From assembly GCA_965246855.1 (NCBI GenBank), contig CBDFFP010000002.1, positions 744,001 through 808,000 on the forward strand: DNA of 64,000 nucleotides, read 5' to 3'. Within the stretch, counting starts at the first letter, position 1, and every line of letters begins with the position of its first letter. This document shows, in pieces, positions 1 through 9,744 of this stretch. The notes beneath the pieces were generated by a model. The model did not search any database. It saw only the letters and a program-made list of their open reading frames with translations, and was not told the DNA's origin. A program made the position numbers and the translations under genes. The DNA is from UBA1952 sp965246855 (lineage in GTDB: Bacteria > Bacteroidota > Bacteroidia > Chitinophagales > Chitinophagaceae).

Positions 1-1196
1 TCTGCCGCTGCGGCAATGTAGTAGCCGCCCGAAGCTGCGAGGTCGCCCATAGAAACGACGAGCTTTTTCTTTTCTTTCAGCAGTTGCAGCTCCCGCAAAA
101 TCACCTCCGAAGCGCGCGCCGAGCCGCCGGGACTGTTTACTCGCAAGACAACGGCCTTGATGCGGTCGTTGGCCCTGATGCGGCGGATTTGGGCCACAAA
201 ACTTTCGCTCGCAATCTGGTATTCGTTCTCGCTTTTGCCGTCGGAGATTTCGCCTTCGGCAAAAAGCACGGCGATGCGTCCGTCTTTGAGCGTGGCGTTG
301 GCCTTGTCGCGGGAATAGTCACCGATTTTGGTAAAGGAAATTTTTTCGTCGGCATCTTTTCCAGTTTTTTTGCGGATAAGGCTTTCCACTTCATCCCAAT
401 AGGCAAGGCGGTTCACGAGACCGAGGCGTTGTGCGTCTTCGGGCAGCAAAACGGTTCCTTCGCGCGCCCAGGTGGCCACCGTCGCCGTGTCGGTTTTGGC
501 GTGGGCCGCAGCGGCTTCCAGGTATTCGCTCCACATGCGGTTGATGAGGACAGAAAGCTGCAAGCGGTTGGCGTCCGTCATTTTGTATTCGCGGAACGGC
601 TCGGTAGCGCTCTTGAATCTTCCGGCGTAGAAAATCTCGGGTTTCACGCCGATTTTCTCCAGCGTTCCCCGGAAAAACTGCAACTGCGCGGCCATGCCCT
701 TTAAATCAAAATCGCCGGCAGGATTGAGGAAAACAGAGTCGGCGGCGGAAGCCACGTAATAATCTTTCTGCGAAAAATCTTCGCCGTAAGCATACACCGG
801 CTTGTTGGAAATCTTTTTGAATTGGAGCAGCGATTGGCGGATGGCTTGGAGCGTAGCCCAGCCTGCGCTTGTGCCGCCCGTGCGGATCATCACGCCCGGA
901 ACACGGCTGTCTTTCGCTGCATCGGCGAGGGCACGGGTGATGTCGTAAAGGCCCGCGTTTTCGTCGTCTGCGCCGCCGGTAATGGCGGGGAAAGAAGAGG
1001 TTTCGCGCTGCTCATGGATGGTTTTACGCAGGTCAAGGAGCAGCATGGAACCGTCTTTGACGGTTACTTCCACATTGACTTTTTTGGCGGAATTTACGAG
1101 CGAGCGAATGCCGCCGATAAGCACACCCACGAGAATGGCGATGCCGACAAAAAGGGCCAGCAGGGAAGCGAAAAAGGTTTTGAAGAACTGGCGCAT
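1..1196 (-). CDS. sppA: Signal peptide peptidase SppA, 67K type (3' end cut by window edge)
   Basis: Membrane-bound serine protease of the SppA family, which degrades leftover signal peptides. About 398 codons are present and the C-terminus lies outside the window. Residues about 9-30 form an N-terminal membrane anchor. The long two-domain form is recognisable: the N-terminal half has AGRFKSATEPF, matching the region that holds the catalytic lysine of E. coli SppA, and the C-terminal half has NSPGGSARASEVI, holding the nucleophilic serine, followed by ASGGYYIA. The ATG at 1196 directly precedes the membrane anchor. It is transcribed away from the next gene, with a palindrome between them. Confidence 0.93.
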   Translation of the reverse strand, partial: MRQFFKTFFASLLALFVGIAILVGVLIGGIRSLVNSAKKVNVEVTVKDGSMLLLDLRKTIHEQRETSSFPAITGGADDENAGLYDITRALADAAKDSRVPGVMIRTGGTSAGWATLQAIRQSLLQFKKISNKPVYAYGEDFSQKDYYVASAADSVFLNPAGDFDLKGMAAQLQFFRGTLEKIGVKPEIFYAGRFKSATEPFREYKMTDANRLQLSVLINRMWSEYLEAAAAHAKTDTATVATWAREGTVLLPEDAQRLGLVNRLAYWDEVESLIRKKTGKDADEKISFTKIGDYSRDKANATLKDGRIAVLFAEGEISDGKSENEYQIASESFVAQIRRIRANDRIKAVVLRVNSPGGSARASEVILRELQLLKEKKKLVVSMGDLAASGGYYIAAAA

Positions 1197-1272
1197 AAGG
1201 GTGCAAAAGTCAAATTCCAAAAGCCAAATTCCAAAAGGCAGATTTCAAGTGCCGGAAATCAAAGGCAAAGCG

Positions 1273-1320
1273 GCAAACTCCACCTGTCAGGTTTTTGAAA
1301 ACCTGACAGGTGGGGTTTGC
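1273..1320. repeat. 48-bp near-perfect palindrome
   Basis: Two 24-bp arms are complementary with one mismatch and no spacer; the core is CCTGTCAGGTTTT/AAAACCTGACAGG. It lies between the start of sppA and the stop of the gene at 1346. It could act as a terminator for the minus-strand gene at 1346-1762, although no clear T-run follows. From general knowledge, similar CCTGTCAGGTTT palindromes occur between genes in many Bacteroidota. Confidence 0.8.
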
Positions 1321-1345
1321 TGGCCCGAGTGTTAGCGCAACGGTG

Positions 1346-1762
1346 CTATAAGTTGTTCAGATCGTCCCCACTCAAGCCTAGCACATCGGTGTGGTATTTC
1401 TCCAACCCTTCTCCAATTTTTCTGTACATCGTTGCCTGCTCCATATTTTCAGAAAAAGACCATTCTAACTTGTGTTCTCCAAAGAAGATGCTTTTCGTTT
1501 TCCACTGAACAACCAGATTACCAAAGCTGTGCGTCAGAAAGAAAGCAACTGCTCCTGTGTTCCCTGTGACACCAAGGACAACAGTATCCTTATTTTGCTG
1601 TGTGATTTTTAGCTCTTCATGGTCTCGCATCAACATCCCAATAAGCCCACTGTATTTGACAACAACGCCCCCTTGACTGGAGACTTTATTTCTTTCAGAA
1701 CCCCAATCAGAAAAGAATTTGAAAAGGATGAAAAGGACTACGGCCGTAATAATTATCCACAT
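1346..1762 (-). CDS. Hypothetical membrane-anchored protein
   Basis: 138 residues, not recognised. Residues 1-17 form one hydrophobic segment that starts at the initiator, probably an N-terminal anchor with the rest outside the membrane. The remaining ~120 residues look like a small globular domain with alternating hydrophobic strands and no recognisable motif. The base composition is AT-richer than sppA or aconitase, as in the next gene, suggesting lower conservation or later acquisition. It starts with ATG and is followed about 25 bp later by the palindrome at 1273-1320. Confidence 0.6.
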   Translation of the reverse strand: MWIIITAVVLFILFKFFSDWGSERNKVSSQGGVVVKYSGLIGMLMRDHEELKITQQNKDTVVLGVTGNTGAVAFFLTHSFGNLVVQWKTKSIFFGEHKLEWSFSENMEQATMYRKIGEGLEKYHTDVLGLSGDDLNNL

Positions 1763-1802
1763 AAGTATTGGCGTTTAATGGTATAAGAAGATTTCGTGCG
1801 AC

Positions 1803-2321
1803 TTACTTTTGAAACCAAAGAGTGTCAGTAACTACACCACTACTAGCCCCAGCATCAATTGAAGAGACAAGAATTAAATTATTACCATTCAGTTGAGTAA
1901 ACGAATAGCTGTACTGATTAGCTGTAAGCGAGTTGCTTGTCCCATCAAAATACCAAGGTAGATCGCCCGAAGAGATTCCTCTTATTGGCCCGATTGAAGT
2001 AGTTGCAATAGAACTTAGAGCGGCTTTGTCAGTCATCACTTTCCCTGCTGCATTATAGTTGGTTCCAGCGTAGGCATACTTTGTAGAAGTAAACTTCACG
2101 TAAGGATTATTTGAAAAACTCGCCCATGTGGAATCTGCAACAGTCATCGTACTTGTCTTGTGTGTAAAATGCTCTTTCTTCAAATACCATGTTCCGATAA
2201 GTTTCTGCTCGGTAGCATTCAAAGTGCCGGTATTCCCCGAGCTGCTACTATTGTCGTCCTTCTTGCAAGAAGTTCCAAGTAGCATACAAACGCCCAAAAC
2301 AGCGAAGAGTGTTTTCTTCAT
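1803..2321 (-). CDS. Putative lipoprotein, lipocalin-like
   Basis: 172 residues. The N-terminus is a typical lipoprotein signal ending in LLGTSC with the lipid-bearing Cys at residue 19, followed by a Ser/Asp/Lys-rich tether. The body starts with LIGTWYLKKE, which resembles the GxW opening strand of small Bacteroidota lipocalin-like lipoproteins; that family assignment is an inference from this motif and size. It probably sits on the outer or inner membrane facing the periplasm. It is about 40 bp downstream of the start of the gene at 1346-1762 on the same strand, so the two may be co-transcribed. Confidence 0.65.
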   Translation of the reverse strand: MKKTLFAVLGVCMLLGTSCKKDDNSSSSGNTGTLNATEQKLIGTWYLKKEHFTHKTSTMTVADSTWASFSNNPYVKFTSTKYAYAGTNYNAAGKVMTDKAALSSIATTSIGPIRGISSGDLPWYFDGTSNSLTANQYSYSFTQLNGNNLILVSSIDAGASSGVVTDTLWFQK

Positions 2322-2405
2322 AAAAAAAGATTTTGGGCAAACCTACGAAATACCAAGTAATAACTTGGCAATAGGTTTTGGAAATTATTGCTTCTTAGAG
2401 CCTTC

Positions 2406-2651
2406 ATGGCGCGTGGCAAATCCAAGTTTGAAATCGCAGTTGCCGACAGGGTTCGGGAGATGCGCCTTTCACACGGCTTGTCGCAATATGATGTTGCGGT
2501 GATTCTGGATACTTCTTCCAGTTTTATCGGTCAGGTGGAAGTGGCGCATCATGCCAGCAAATACAACCTTAATCATTTGAACAAACTGGCGATTGCCTGG
2601 GAATGTTCTCCGCAAGCTTTTCTTCCTGAAAAGGGAATTGCAGAGCAGTAA
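2406..2651 (+). CDS. Small XRE-type helix-turn-helix protein
   Basis: 81 residues from the ATG at 2406; a TTG at 2388 would add six residues but is less likely. After a basic N-terminus (MARGKSKFEIAV) the sequence VREMRLSHGLSQYDVAVIL..SSSFIGQVE fits the five-helix XRE/Cro fold: helix 2 is LSQYDVAVIL and the recognition helix is SSSFIGQVE. There is no second domain, so it probably binds DNA as a dimer; the target is unknown. A strong terminator follows. The gene stands alone between minus-strand neighbours, so nothing in the context suggests its regulon. Confidence 0.75.
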   Translation: MARGKSKFEIAVADRVREMRLSHGLSQYDVAVILDTSSSFIGQVEVAHHASKYNLNHLNKLAIAWECSPQAFLPEKGIAEQ

Positions 2652-2686
2652 AAAGCCTTTCTTCAAAAAAGAAAGGCTTTGTTTTT
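2651..2686 (+). terminator. Rho-independent terminator of the HTH gene
   Basis: Stem AAAGCCTTTCTT/AAGAAAGGCTTT with a short A-rich loop, followed by GTTTTTC. It starts at the stop codon of the HTH gene. Confidence 0.8.
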
Positions 2687-2700
2687 CTTTGAGAATTTCC

Positions 2701-2934
2701 TCACCAATATCGCACCGGATTCCGCCGCCCCAATCCAATATATCTTTTCATATTCATCCAGAACGCCAAAATCATGTAAAGAATAATGGGCGAACCGAAG
2801 GTGAGAAAGCTGATATACACAAACCACATGCGAATGCGGCTCGTGGCAATGCCCATGCGGTCTCCCAGTTGGGTGCAGACCCCAAACAGGTTTAGCTCAA
2901 TAAAATCCCGAAAGCGGGAAAGGGCATTTTTCAT
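2701..2934 (-). CDS. PspC-domain membrane protein
   Basis: 77 residues from the ATG at 2934. The sequence has the layout of a minimal PspC domain: an N-terminal amphipathic part with FGVCTQLGDRMGIATSRIR, then a hydrophobic helix (about 37-60) that crosses the inner membrane. PspC proteins take part in envelope stress responses; here there is no PspA or PspB partner nearby, so the role is inferred from the domain only. An in-frame upstream extension exists but starts with non-conserved sequence. A TACTTTTG element at 2942-2949 lies only 8 bp before the ATG, so the transcript may be almost leaderless. Confidence 0.82.
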   Translation of the reverse strand: MKNALSRFRDFIELNLFGVCTQLGDRMGIATSRIRMWFVYISFLTFGSPIILYMILAFWMNMKRYIGLGRRNPVRYW

Positions 2935-2941
2935 AACCAGA

Positions 2942-2975
2942 CAAAAGTAGAAAGATAAAAGACAAAAGAGAAGCG
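2942..2975 (-). promoter_or_regulatory. Putative -7 element and GTAGAAAG word of the PspC gene
   Basis: On the minus strand 2949-2942 reads TACTTTTG, a match to the Bacteroidota -7 consensus TAnnTTTG. The neighbouring bases are made of repeated words (plus strand AAAAGTAGAAAG, AAAAGACAAAAGAG). Confidence 0.45.
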
Positions 2976-3066
2976 CCAGAAAAGATTTCCTGCAAAAGAA
3001 ATGCCGGGAAGGAAATTTCAAAATCCCGGAGCTTAAAGTCAATTGCGAACGCGCTTCTGTCATAAT

Positions 3067-3130
3067 CTTTTGTCATCCTGAAAGGACCTAAGCAGATGCA
3101 AGCCGCTAAGATCCTTTCCCGATGACAAAA
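3067..3130. repeat. Imperfect palindromic intergenic repeat (TTTTGTCATCC type)
   Basis: The ends read TTTTGTCATCCTGAAAGGA and, inverted, TCCTTTCCCGATGACAAAA, with ATGCAAGCCGC in the centre. A related copy sits at 20957-21030 (TTTTGTCATTCTCGAAGG with ATGCAAGCCGC). The gene-free interval 2935-3299 holds this repeat, a GAGAGGGGCCGGGGGAGAGG word near 3221 (related to one at 25190-25210) and the aconitase terminator. Confidence 0.65.
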
Positions 3131-3240
3131 GATTTGCGGTAAAAACTCCCATTTTCCATCCTTTTCCTTGAAACACATTCCAAGAGAGGGAAGTCAAAAA
3201 CCGTCACCCCTCTCTTTCAGAGAGGGGCCGGGGGAGAGGC

Positions 3241-3273
3241 TAAAAAACCGCCCGGAAAATCTCTTCCCGGGCG
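3241..3273 (-). terminator. Rho-independent terminator of aconitase
   Basis: On the minus strand CGCCCGG and CCGGGCG form a stem around an AAGAGATTTT loop, followed by a run of T (plus strand TAAAAAA at 3241). It lies about 30 bp beyond the stop codon. Confidence 0.8.
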
Positions 3274-3278
3274 ATTCC

Positions 3279-3310
3279 TTATTCACTAATTATTGTTCAT
3301 TATTCATTGC
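3279..3310 (-). repeat. AATGAATAATGAACAAT short-word repeat at the aconitase stop
   Basis: Read on the minus strand, the word chain runs through the aconitase stop codon: the last residues Ser-Asn-Glu-stop are themselves encoded by AGCAATGAATAA. The same chain occurs at the ends of purF (57421-57457) and argS (60186-60232). It holds stop codons in all three frames. Confidence 0.75.
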
Positions 3311-5669
3311 TCGTCCGCGCCTGCTTGCCCTGATCGGCGAAGTTCTCCACGCCGCTGGCGCTGTGTTCCGGCCCAATGGCTTCGGTCATTTGCTTGTCGG
3401 TGCTGCCTTTTGCGAATTCCTGCCGAATCACGTTCAGCGCGCCGCCTGCGCGGAACCACTCAATCTGCTGCGTGTTGTAGGTGTGGTTCACGAGGATTTC
3501 GTCGGTGTTGCCGTGGGCGTGGTTCAGGACGACGGTCAGTTGTTTTCCTGGCGCAAAATCCGTCAGGCCGAGGATGTCAATCACGTCGTCTTCCATCACC
3601 TTGTCGTAGTCGGCCTTGTCGTTGAAGGTGAGGGCCAGCATACCTTGCTTTTTGAGGTTCGTTTCGTGGATGCGGGCAAAGGATTTTACCAGAATCGCGC
3701 GGACACCGAGGTGGCGCGGCTCCATCGCAGCGTGTTCGCGGGACGAGCCTTCGCCGTAGTTTTCATCGCCAATTACCACCGAGCCGAGGCCTTCTGCTTT
3801 GTATGCCCGCGCCGTGTCGGGAACGCCACCGTGTGCGCCGGTGAGCTGGTTTTTTACGGTGTTGGTTTGCATGTTGAAGGCGTTAATCGCACCAATCAGC
3901 ATGTTGTTGGAAATGTTGTCCAGATGTCCCCGGAATTTCAGCCACGGCCCGGCCATAGAAATGTGGTCGGTGGTGCATTTTCCAAAGGCTTTAATCAGGA
4001 GCTTTAAGCCCTTCAAATCCGTTCCTTCCCAACCTGCAAAAGGCGCAAGGAGTTCCAGCCGCTGGCTGTCGGGCGCTACGACCACCTGAACATGACTGCC
4101 GTCTTTTGCTGGTGCCTGATAGCCGGGATCGTCCACGTCAAAACCTTTGGGCGGAAGCTCAAAACCAGTTGGCTCATTCAGTTTTACCTGCTCGCCTTTT
4201 TCGTTGGGAAGCGTGTCGGTCAGCGGGTTGAAAGACAGACTTCCGGCAATAGCGTATGCTGTTACGATTTCGGGGGAAGCTACAAAAGCGTGGGTTCCGG
4301 CGTAGGAATCGTTGCGCTTGGCGAAGTTTCGGTTGAAGGAAGTTACAATCGTGTTTTTGCGCGCCGGGTCGTCGATATGGCGCGCCCACTGACCGATGCA
4401 CGGCCCGCATGCATTGGCGAGAACCACGCCGCCCATCTTGTCAAAAGTGTTGAGGAAACCGTCGCGCTCCACCGTGAAACGCACCATTTCGGAGCCGGGC
4501 GTAATGGTGTATTCGCTACGCGCTTTCAGTCCTTTTGCCAGCGCATCTTCCGCAATAGAAGCCGAGCGGGAAATGTCTTCGTAGGAAGAGTTGGTGCAGG
4601 AGCCGATGAGCGCCACTTCAATCGTATCGGGCCAGTTGTTGGCCTTCACCGCTTCCGCCATTTGGGAAATCGGCGTCGCCAAATCCGGCGTGAACGGGCC
4701 GTTTACATACGGCTCCAGTTCGTTTAGGTCAATCTCAATCAGTTGGTCGTAGTAGGTTTCCGGCGCGTCGTGAACTTCTCTGTCGGCGCGCAGATGCTCC
4801 ATGATGCCGTCGGCCAGTTCGGCGATGTCCTGGCGGGAAGTGCCGCGCAGGTAAGAACTCATTTTTCCATCGTAAGCAAACACCGAAGTGGTGGCCCCGA
4901 TTTCCGCGCCCATGTTGCAAATCGTGGCTTTTCCGGTGCAGGAAAGCGAGTCTGCGCCTTCCCCGAAATACTCTACAATCGCGCCCGTTCCGCCTTTCAC
5001 CGTAAGGATACCCGCTACTTTCAGAATCACGTCTTTTGCGCTTGTCCAGCCGCTCATTTTGCCGGTCAGTTTCACGCCAATGAGCTTCGGCATTTTCAGT
5101 TCCCACGGCAGGCCTGCCATTACGTCCACTGCATCCGCGCCGCCTACGCCAATGGCAATCATGCCGAGGCCGCCTGCGTTGGGTGTGTGCGAGTCGGTGC
5201 CAATCATCATGCCGCCTGGAAATGCATAGTTTTCCAAAACGACTTGGTGGATAATGCCCGCGCCGGGCTTCCAGAAACCGATGCCGTATTTATTGGAAAT
5301 GGAAGCAAGGAAATCATAGACTTCCTTGTTGGTGTCTTCCGCCGTTGCCAGATCTTCTACCGCGCCGACTTTGGCCTGAATGAGGTGGTCGCAGTGAACG
5401 GTGGAGGGAACAGCTACTGTTGCGCGTCCGCAGGTCATAAATTGCAAGAGCGCCATTTGGGCAGTTGCGTCCTGCATCGCCACACGGTCGGGGGCGAAGT
5501 TCACGTAGTCTTTTCCGCGCTCGTAGGCGGTGTGGGCCGCTTCGGTAGTGTGAGCGTAGAGGATTTTTTCGGCCAGCGTGAGCGGGCGGCCAACGAGCTT
5601 GCGGGCGGCGGCGATGCGGGAAGGCATCTGGGCATACACGCGGCGGATAAGATCTAAATCAAAAGCCAT
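3300..5669 (-). CDS. acn: Aconitate hydratase (mitochondrial-type, single chain)
   Basis: 789 residues, full length for the mitochondrial-type aconitase found in Bacteroidota. It isomerises citrate to isocitrate in the TCA cycle in the cytoplasm. The [4Fe-4S] cluster cysteines are visible in IGSCTNSSYED and NACGPCIGQW; the C-terminal swivel domain has the GEGSSREHAA loop with a substrate-binding arginine, and SFARIHETNLKKQGM follows. The ATG at 5669 starts the usual MAFDLDLIRRVYAQ N-terminus. It is monocistronic, with a TAnnTTTG element upstream and a terminator downstream. The last three residues come from an intergenic repeat. Confidence 0.97.
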   Translation of the reverse strand: MAFDLDLIRRVYAQMPSRIAAARKLVGRPLTLAEKILYAHTTEAAHTAYERGKDYVNFAPDRVAMQDATAQMALLQFMTCGRATVAVPSTVHCDHLIQAKVGAVEDLATAEDTNKEVYDFLASISNKYGIGFWKPGAGIIHQVVLENYAFPGGMMIGTDSHTPNAGGLGMIAIGVGGADAVDVMAGLPWELKMPKLIGVKLTGKMSGWTSAKDVILKVAGILTVKGGTGAIVEYFGEGADSLSCTGKATICNMGAEIGATTSVFAYDGKMSSYLRGTSRQDIAELADGIMEHLRADREVHDAPETYYDQLIEIDLNELEPYVNGPFTPDLATPISQMAEAVKANNWPDTIEVALIGSCTNSSYEDISRSASIAEDALAKGLKARSEYTITPGSEMVRFTVERDGFLNTFDKMGGVVLANACGPCIGQWARHIDDPARKNTIVTSFNRNFAKRNDSYAGTHAFVASPEIVTAYAIAGSLSFNPLTDTLPNEKGEQVKLNEPTGFELPPKGFDVDDPGYQAPAKDGSHVQVVVAPDSQRLELLAPFAGWEGTDLKGLKLLIKAFGKCTTDHISMAGPWLKFRGHLDNISNNMLIGAINAFNMQTNTVKNQLTGAHGGVPDTARAYKAEGLGSVVIGDENYGEGSSREHAAMEPRHLGVRAILVKSFARIHETNLKKQGMLALTFNDKADYDKVMEDDVIDILGLTDFAPGKQLTVVLNHAHGNTDEILVNHTYNTQQIEWFRAGGALNVIRQEFAKGSTDKQMTEAIGPEHSASGVENFADQGKQARTSNE

Positions 5670-5700
5670 GGGGAAGAGTGGGAAAAGACGGGTTTGGGCT

Positions 5701-5709
5701 GCAAAAGTA
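5701..5709 (-). promoter_or_regulatory. Putative -7 promoter element of acn
   Basis: The minus strand reads TACTTTTGC here, a match to TAnnTTTG, 32 bp before the acn ATG. The plus-strand word AGAAAGTAGAAG follows at 5732-5744, as at other promoters in the window. No convincing -33 box was found. The rest of 5710-6048 shows no gene. Confidence 0.55.
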
Positions 5710-6048
5710 GCGGATTAGCCCAAAGCGGTTTGCAGAAAGTAGAAGGCCTTCCAGTGGCGGCAGAATCCAAAGGCCAGAGTCTAAATTCTAATTTTCCGGG
5801 CGGGAAATTTTGCTGGGGAAATCTTTTGCGACGACAATGGGGAAAGATTTTTGTTGCGGTGGTGTAGGAGCGCGCCAAGGGGCGCATTTTCGGTAAGGGA
5901 CGCATTTTTCAGAAGGAGACGTCCGTATTCTCAGAAGCAGGAAGCCTCAAAAAATTTCCTGAACAGCTCAAAAGGAATAATTAATTTGCAGAGCGTTTGT
6001 TTTTTCTTGCGCATTTTTTTGGGAGAAGCAGGTACCGCTTTGGCTTTT

Positions 6049-6148
6049 TAGCGAAATGATTCTATTGGAAAGTCCGCTTTCACACAGTCTTTTTCACCCC
6101 CGGGGTTAAGCCGAAAACCCGTTAAGCGAGTAGGCATTCTTCATCATT
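6049..6148 (+). repeat. Duplicated upstream region, copy 1
   Basis: This stretch before the decayed cargo gene is closely similar to 9745-9846 before its intact paralogue. The most conserved part is AAGCCGAAAACCCGTTAA followed by CGAGTAGGCATT. It is evidence that the duplication covered the promoter and 5' UTR as well as the coding region. Confidence 0.85.
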
Positions 6149-9100
6149 ATGCTTCAAGCGAATTCTTTAAAAAAGCTGCTGCTTATCCTCTTCCTGGCCA
6201 TAAGCGGCAACAAGGCATTTGCACAAGCGGCGAGCTATGCCTTAACTACACAGTTGCGGGTCTATCATCCCATAATAAATACACCGACCATCTTGTCCTC
6301 CGGTCCGGGGATGGATGACGCAACTTTTGCTGTTTCCATTCCCGCATTTGTATACAATGGAATTACTTATACCAGTATGTATGTTAGTTAAAATGGGTAT
6401 ATTTCTTTTGGCACAACAGACCCGGGAACCGGCACACGTTCTTTTCTGAGCAGGTCTGTCACACTTGATGGAGGCGTTTCGGGCTTTTCGGGAAATCTGG
6501 CTGGTGGTTCAACCACCTCTTCTCTGAGTTGGGAAATGGCATTGGGACTCAACCCTACCGACACTGTTATCACCTTTCAGTGGACGGATATGGCTGCCAA
6601 ATCTTCTTCCGGGACGACTAATCAGAACATTAACTTTCAAATTTCATTGTATCAATATACCAGTGACATAACAGTTTCGTACGGAAACATGTCGGCAACT
6701 GCGGGGAACGCCTTAGCAGGTGAGGTAGGTATTAGCGGTGCAACAACGTCTGATTTCAACAACCGGACAACCACAACGGGCTGGTTGAACACTGCACCGG
6801 GTGTTAACAATACCGATGCTGTTACGCTTAGTTCCACTGTGTCTCCGCCTTCCGGCTTCACCTTTCTGTGGGTGGCTCCTATCTGTTTTGCGCCTCTGGG
6901 CTTGACCGCAACAAGTGTGAATGCAACGAGTGCCGTTTTGGAGTGGACGAACCCCATAGGGAGTCCTCAAGGTGCAGTGTTCAGCGGCGGCGGTGGCGGC
7001 GGCACGCCTGGTAACTATGACCTTGTGTATGGAACGGGTGCTACGATGAACGACCCGGCTAATACGACTGTGTCAAATGTTAGCTCTCCGTATGCGATTT
7101 CGGGTTTAGTGCCCAATACCACTTATAATTTTTGGGTAAGTTCCGTTTGTCTGTATCCTGTTGGCAGCACCTGGGTAATGGGGTCTTTTACAACGCCTGC
7201 CAGCAGTTGCGTTGCACCTACGGCGGTGAATGCGACCAATATCACCCCTTCTTCGGCAAACATCAACTGGACGGCTTCTGCTACTATTCCAGCCAATGGT
7301 TATGATTATGAAGTGCGCTCTTCCGGCGCAGCAGGTTCTGGCATGACTGGCCTGATTGCTTCCGGCAACACTAGTTCGACTGGTTCTATTATTGTTCCGG
7401 GCCTTTCCGCTGCAATGGGCTACACCATCTACGTGCGGGCGCTTTGCGGTGTGGGCGATACGAGCTTGTGGGCAATGGGCAATTTTGCTACGCCTTGCAT
7501 CCCGCCTACTTTGAGCGGCACTACAGGTGCTTCGCGTTGCGGTATTGGCTCGGTAACCTTGAACGCTACCGGAACCGGCAATGCTTTTTATTGGTATAAC
7601 AACGCCACTACGGACACCGTGGCGGGCATGGGCAGTTCCTTTACTACACCGGCCATCAGCAATACAACCACTTACTATGTGTTGAATGCGGATACATCGC
7701 GTTATACAGGCTTGGGAAATACGCAGATTCCGACTAGCTCAGGTTGGACTATTGAACGTGGGATTGTGGTTCAAGCAACACAAAGCTTTATCCTGAACAG
7801 CGCGCAAGTATATAGCGATCTTACCACTGGAACGCTTGATGGAACAGCGAAGCTGGTGGACGATGTTACAGGTAATGTGCTTGTTACAACGCCTTTCTCC
7901 ATCCCGGCAGGGAGTGCTCCTCAATGGTTGACGATGCCTCTCGGCTGGAACCTAACCGCAGGGAAGACTTACCGCCTGCTGGCCTCTTTCAGCCTTGGGT
8001 ATGTGCGTCATTTTAATGCAGGTGCAGACTATACTACTCCCGCATTTAACAACCTCGGCCCATTGGGTACAATCCTAAGTGGCTATGAAGCCTTGCCTAC
8101 TGGTCCTTCCACTACTGCCTATAGTTATTTCCACAACATATCGGCTACAACGCTTTGCGCCTCTCCTCGTGTAGCTGTGGTAGCAACGGTGAACACCGCT
8201 TCGCCCGTAAACCTGGGCAACGACACTACGATCTGCGCTGGCAACAGCTTAACGCTTGATGCGGGTAACTTGGGTGCTGCCATGTATATGTGGAGTACAG
8301 GCGGCACAATGACGCAAACCATTACCGTGAACACCGCCGGAACCTACAACGTGGCCGTAACCAGCGCAACAGGTTGTGTAGATTATGACACCATTATTGT
8401 ATCCACCTTTCCTGCTCCGATGCCAATGCTGGGCAACGACACGGCCATTTGCGCAGGCGCTCCGCTCCTGCTGGACGCAGGAGGAGGTGTTTCCTATCAA
8501 TGGAGCAACGGCGGAACAAACCAAACGATTAACGCTGGCTCCACCACGGTGGGCACAGCCGTGTACGCTGTAATGGTAACCAACGCTGCCGGTTGCGTGG
8601 GTCGCGATACAATTAATGTAACCACAACCGCCGCGCCAATAGTGATGATCGGCAACGACACGACCATCTGCGATGGCAACAACGTAACACTCACGTCCAA
8701 TACAGGCGCTTCTTTCGTTTGGAACACTGGTTCAACCACGCAAAGCATCATCGTGAACACCGCCGGAAACTACAGCGTAAAAGTTGCCAACGCGGCAGGT
8801 TGCGTGGGCCGCGACACAATCAATGTGAACGTCAGCCCGCTGCCGTTTGTGAATCTGGGTCGCGATACAGCCCTTTGCATGGGTGACACGCTCTCCTTGT
8901 CCACCGGCGTCATGATTGGCATCAACACTTTTGCATGGAGCAACGGTGCTACCACGCCGGATATTGACGTAACCACACCGGGCAACTACTCCGTAATGGT
9001 TACCAATAATGCCGGTTGCATTGGCACGGATGCCATCAACATAATGCCGGGTCTGATGCCTGTTGCGGGTACGATAACCACAAACGGCTCGTCTCCGACG

Positions 9101-9566
9101 TTCACTTTCACCGTAACGGGTAGCCAGAATAGTATAATGCGCGGCTTTAGCTTCGGTGACGGCGCTATTGATACCGCTGGCAGCCCTAGCACTTCCACGC
9201 ATACTTACACCGCAAACGGTACTTACATTGTAACCTGCTACATAGCCAACCCTTGCGGTATAGACAGCGTGAAGGACACGGTTGATGTCACCAACGCAGG
9301 CGTGAACACCGTTACAATGAACGGCGAGGTAATGCTTTCCCCAAACCCGGCAACCAACTTACGTTTTGATTCGCAATACCAACGCGCAGGCCATGAAGCA
9401 CATCACTGTGTTGAACGCCGTTGGTGCTGTGGTCCGCGACCTGAAACCGCAAAACGGTCAGGAGTAAAGCATAGACCTTTCAGGTCTGGCGGCGGCTACC
9501 TACATGGTGCGTATTGAGTTTGACGGCGGCGCAATTATGGTTCGCCGACTGCAAATCACGCAGTAA
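6149..9566 (+). pseudogene. Decayed T9SS cargo gene (FN3, cysteine-rich repeats, PKD, sorting domain)
   Basis: Compared with the intact neighbour at 9847-14376, this is a paralogue of about 1138 codons with three lesions. (1) A TAA at 6389-6391 interrupts YTSMYVS/NGYISFG; the frame stays open beyond it. (2) An extra T in the TTTT near 9364-9368 shifts the frame just after SPNPATN; removing it restores LRLIRNTNAQAMKH, matching the paralogue. (3) In that restored frame TAA at 9465-9467 replaces the CAA of the paralogue's GKEQSIDL. Without them the product would have a signal peptide, an N-terminal domain unlike the paralogue's, two FN3-like domains, four repeats of about 70 residues opening with LGNDTTIC, a PKD-like domain and a T9SS type A C-terminal sorting domain ending RRLQITQ. 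It could still yield a 993-residue fragment without sorting domain or signal. Sequencing error is unlikely to explain two nonsense substitutions. Confidence 0.88.
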
Positions 9567-9591
9567 AGCCGCTGCAAAAAGAGTTAAGTAA

Positions 9592-9632
9592 AAAAAGGAA
9601 GGCCGCTTTTAAAAGCGGCCTTCCTTTTTTTG
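9592..9632 (+). terminator. Rho-independent terminator after the pseudogene
   Basis: Perfect stem AAGGAAGGCCGCTTTT/AAAAGCGGCCTTCCTT followed by T residues. It separates the two paralogues into independent transcription units. Confidence 0.9.
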
Positions 9633-9744
9633 TTTTAAAATTGTCTGGGAAAACGGGAGCGGAGAATTAATTTGCGCGCAGACGGTGTTTTTTCTTTCCG
9701 ATGCCGTTTTCCGGGAACTTCTTCCGTAACTTTAGCTTTCCAAC

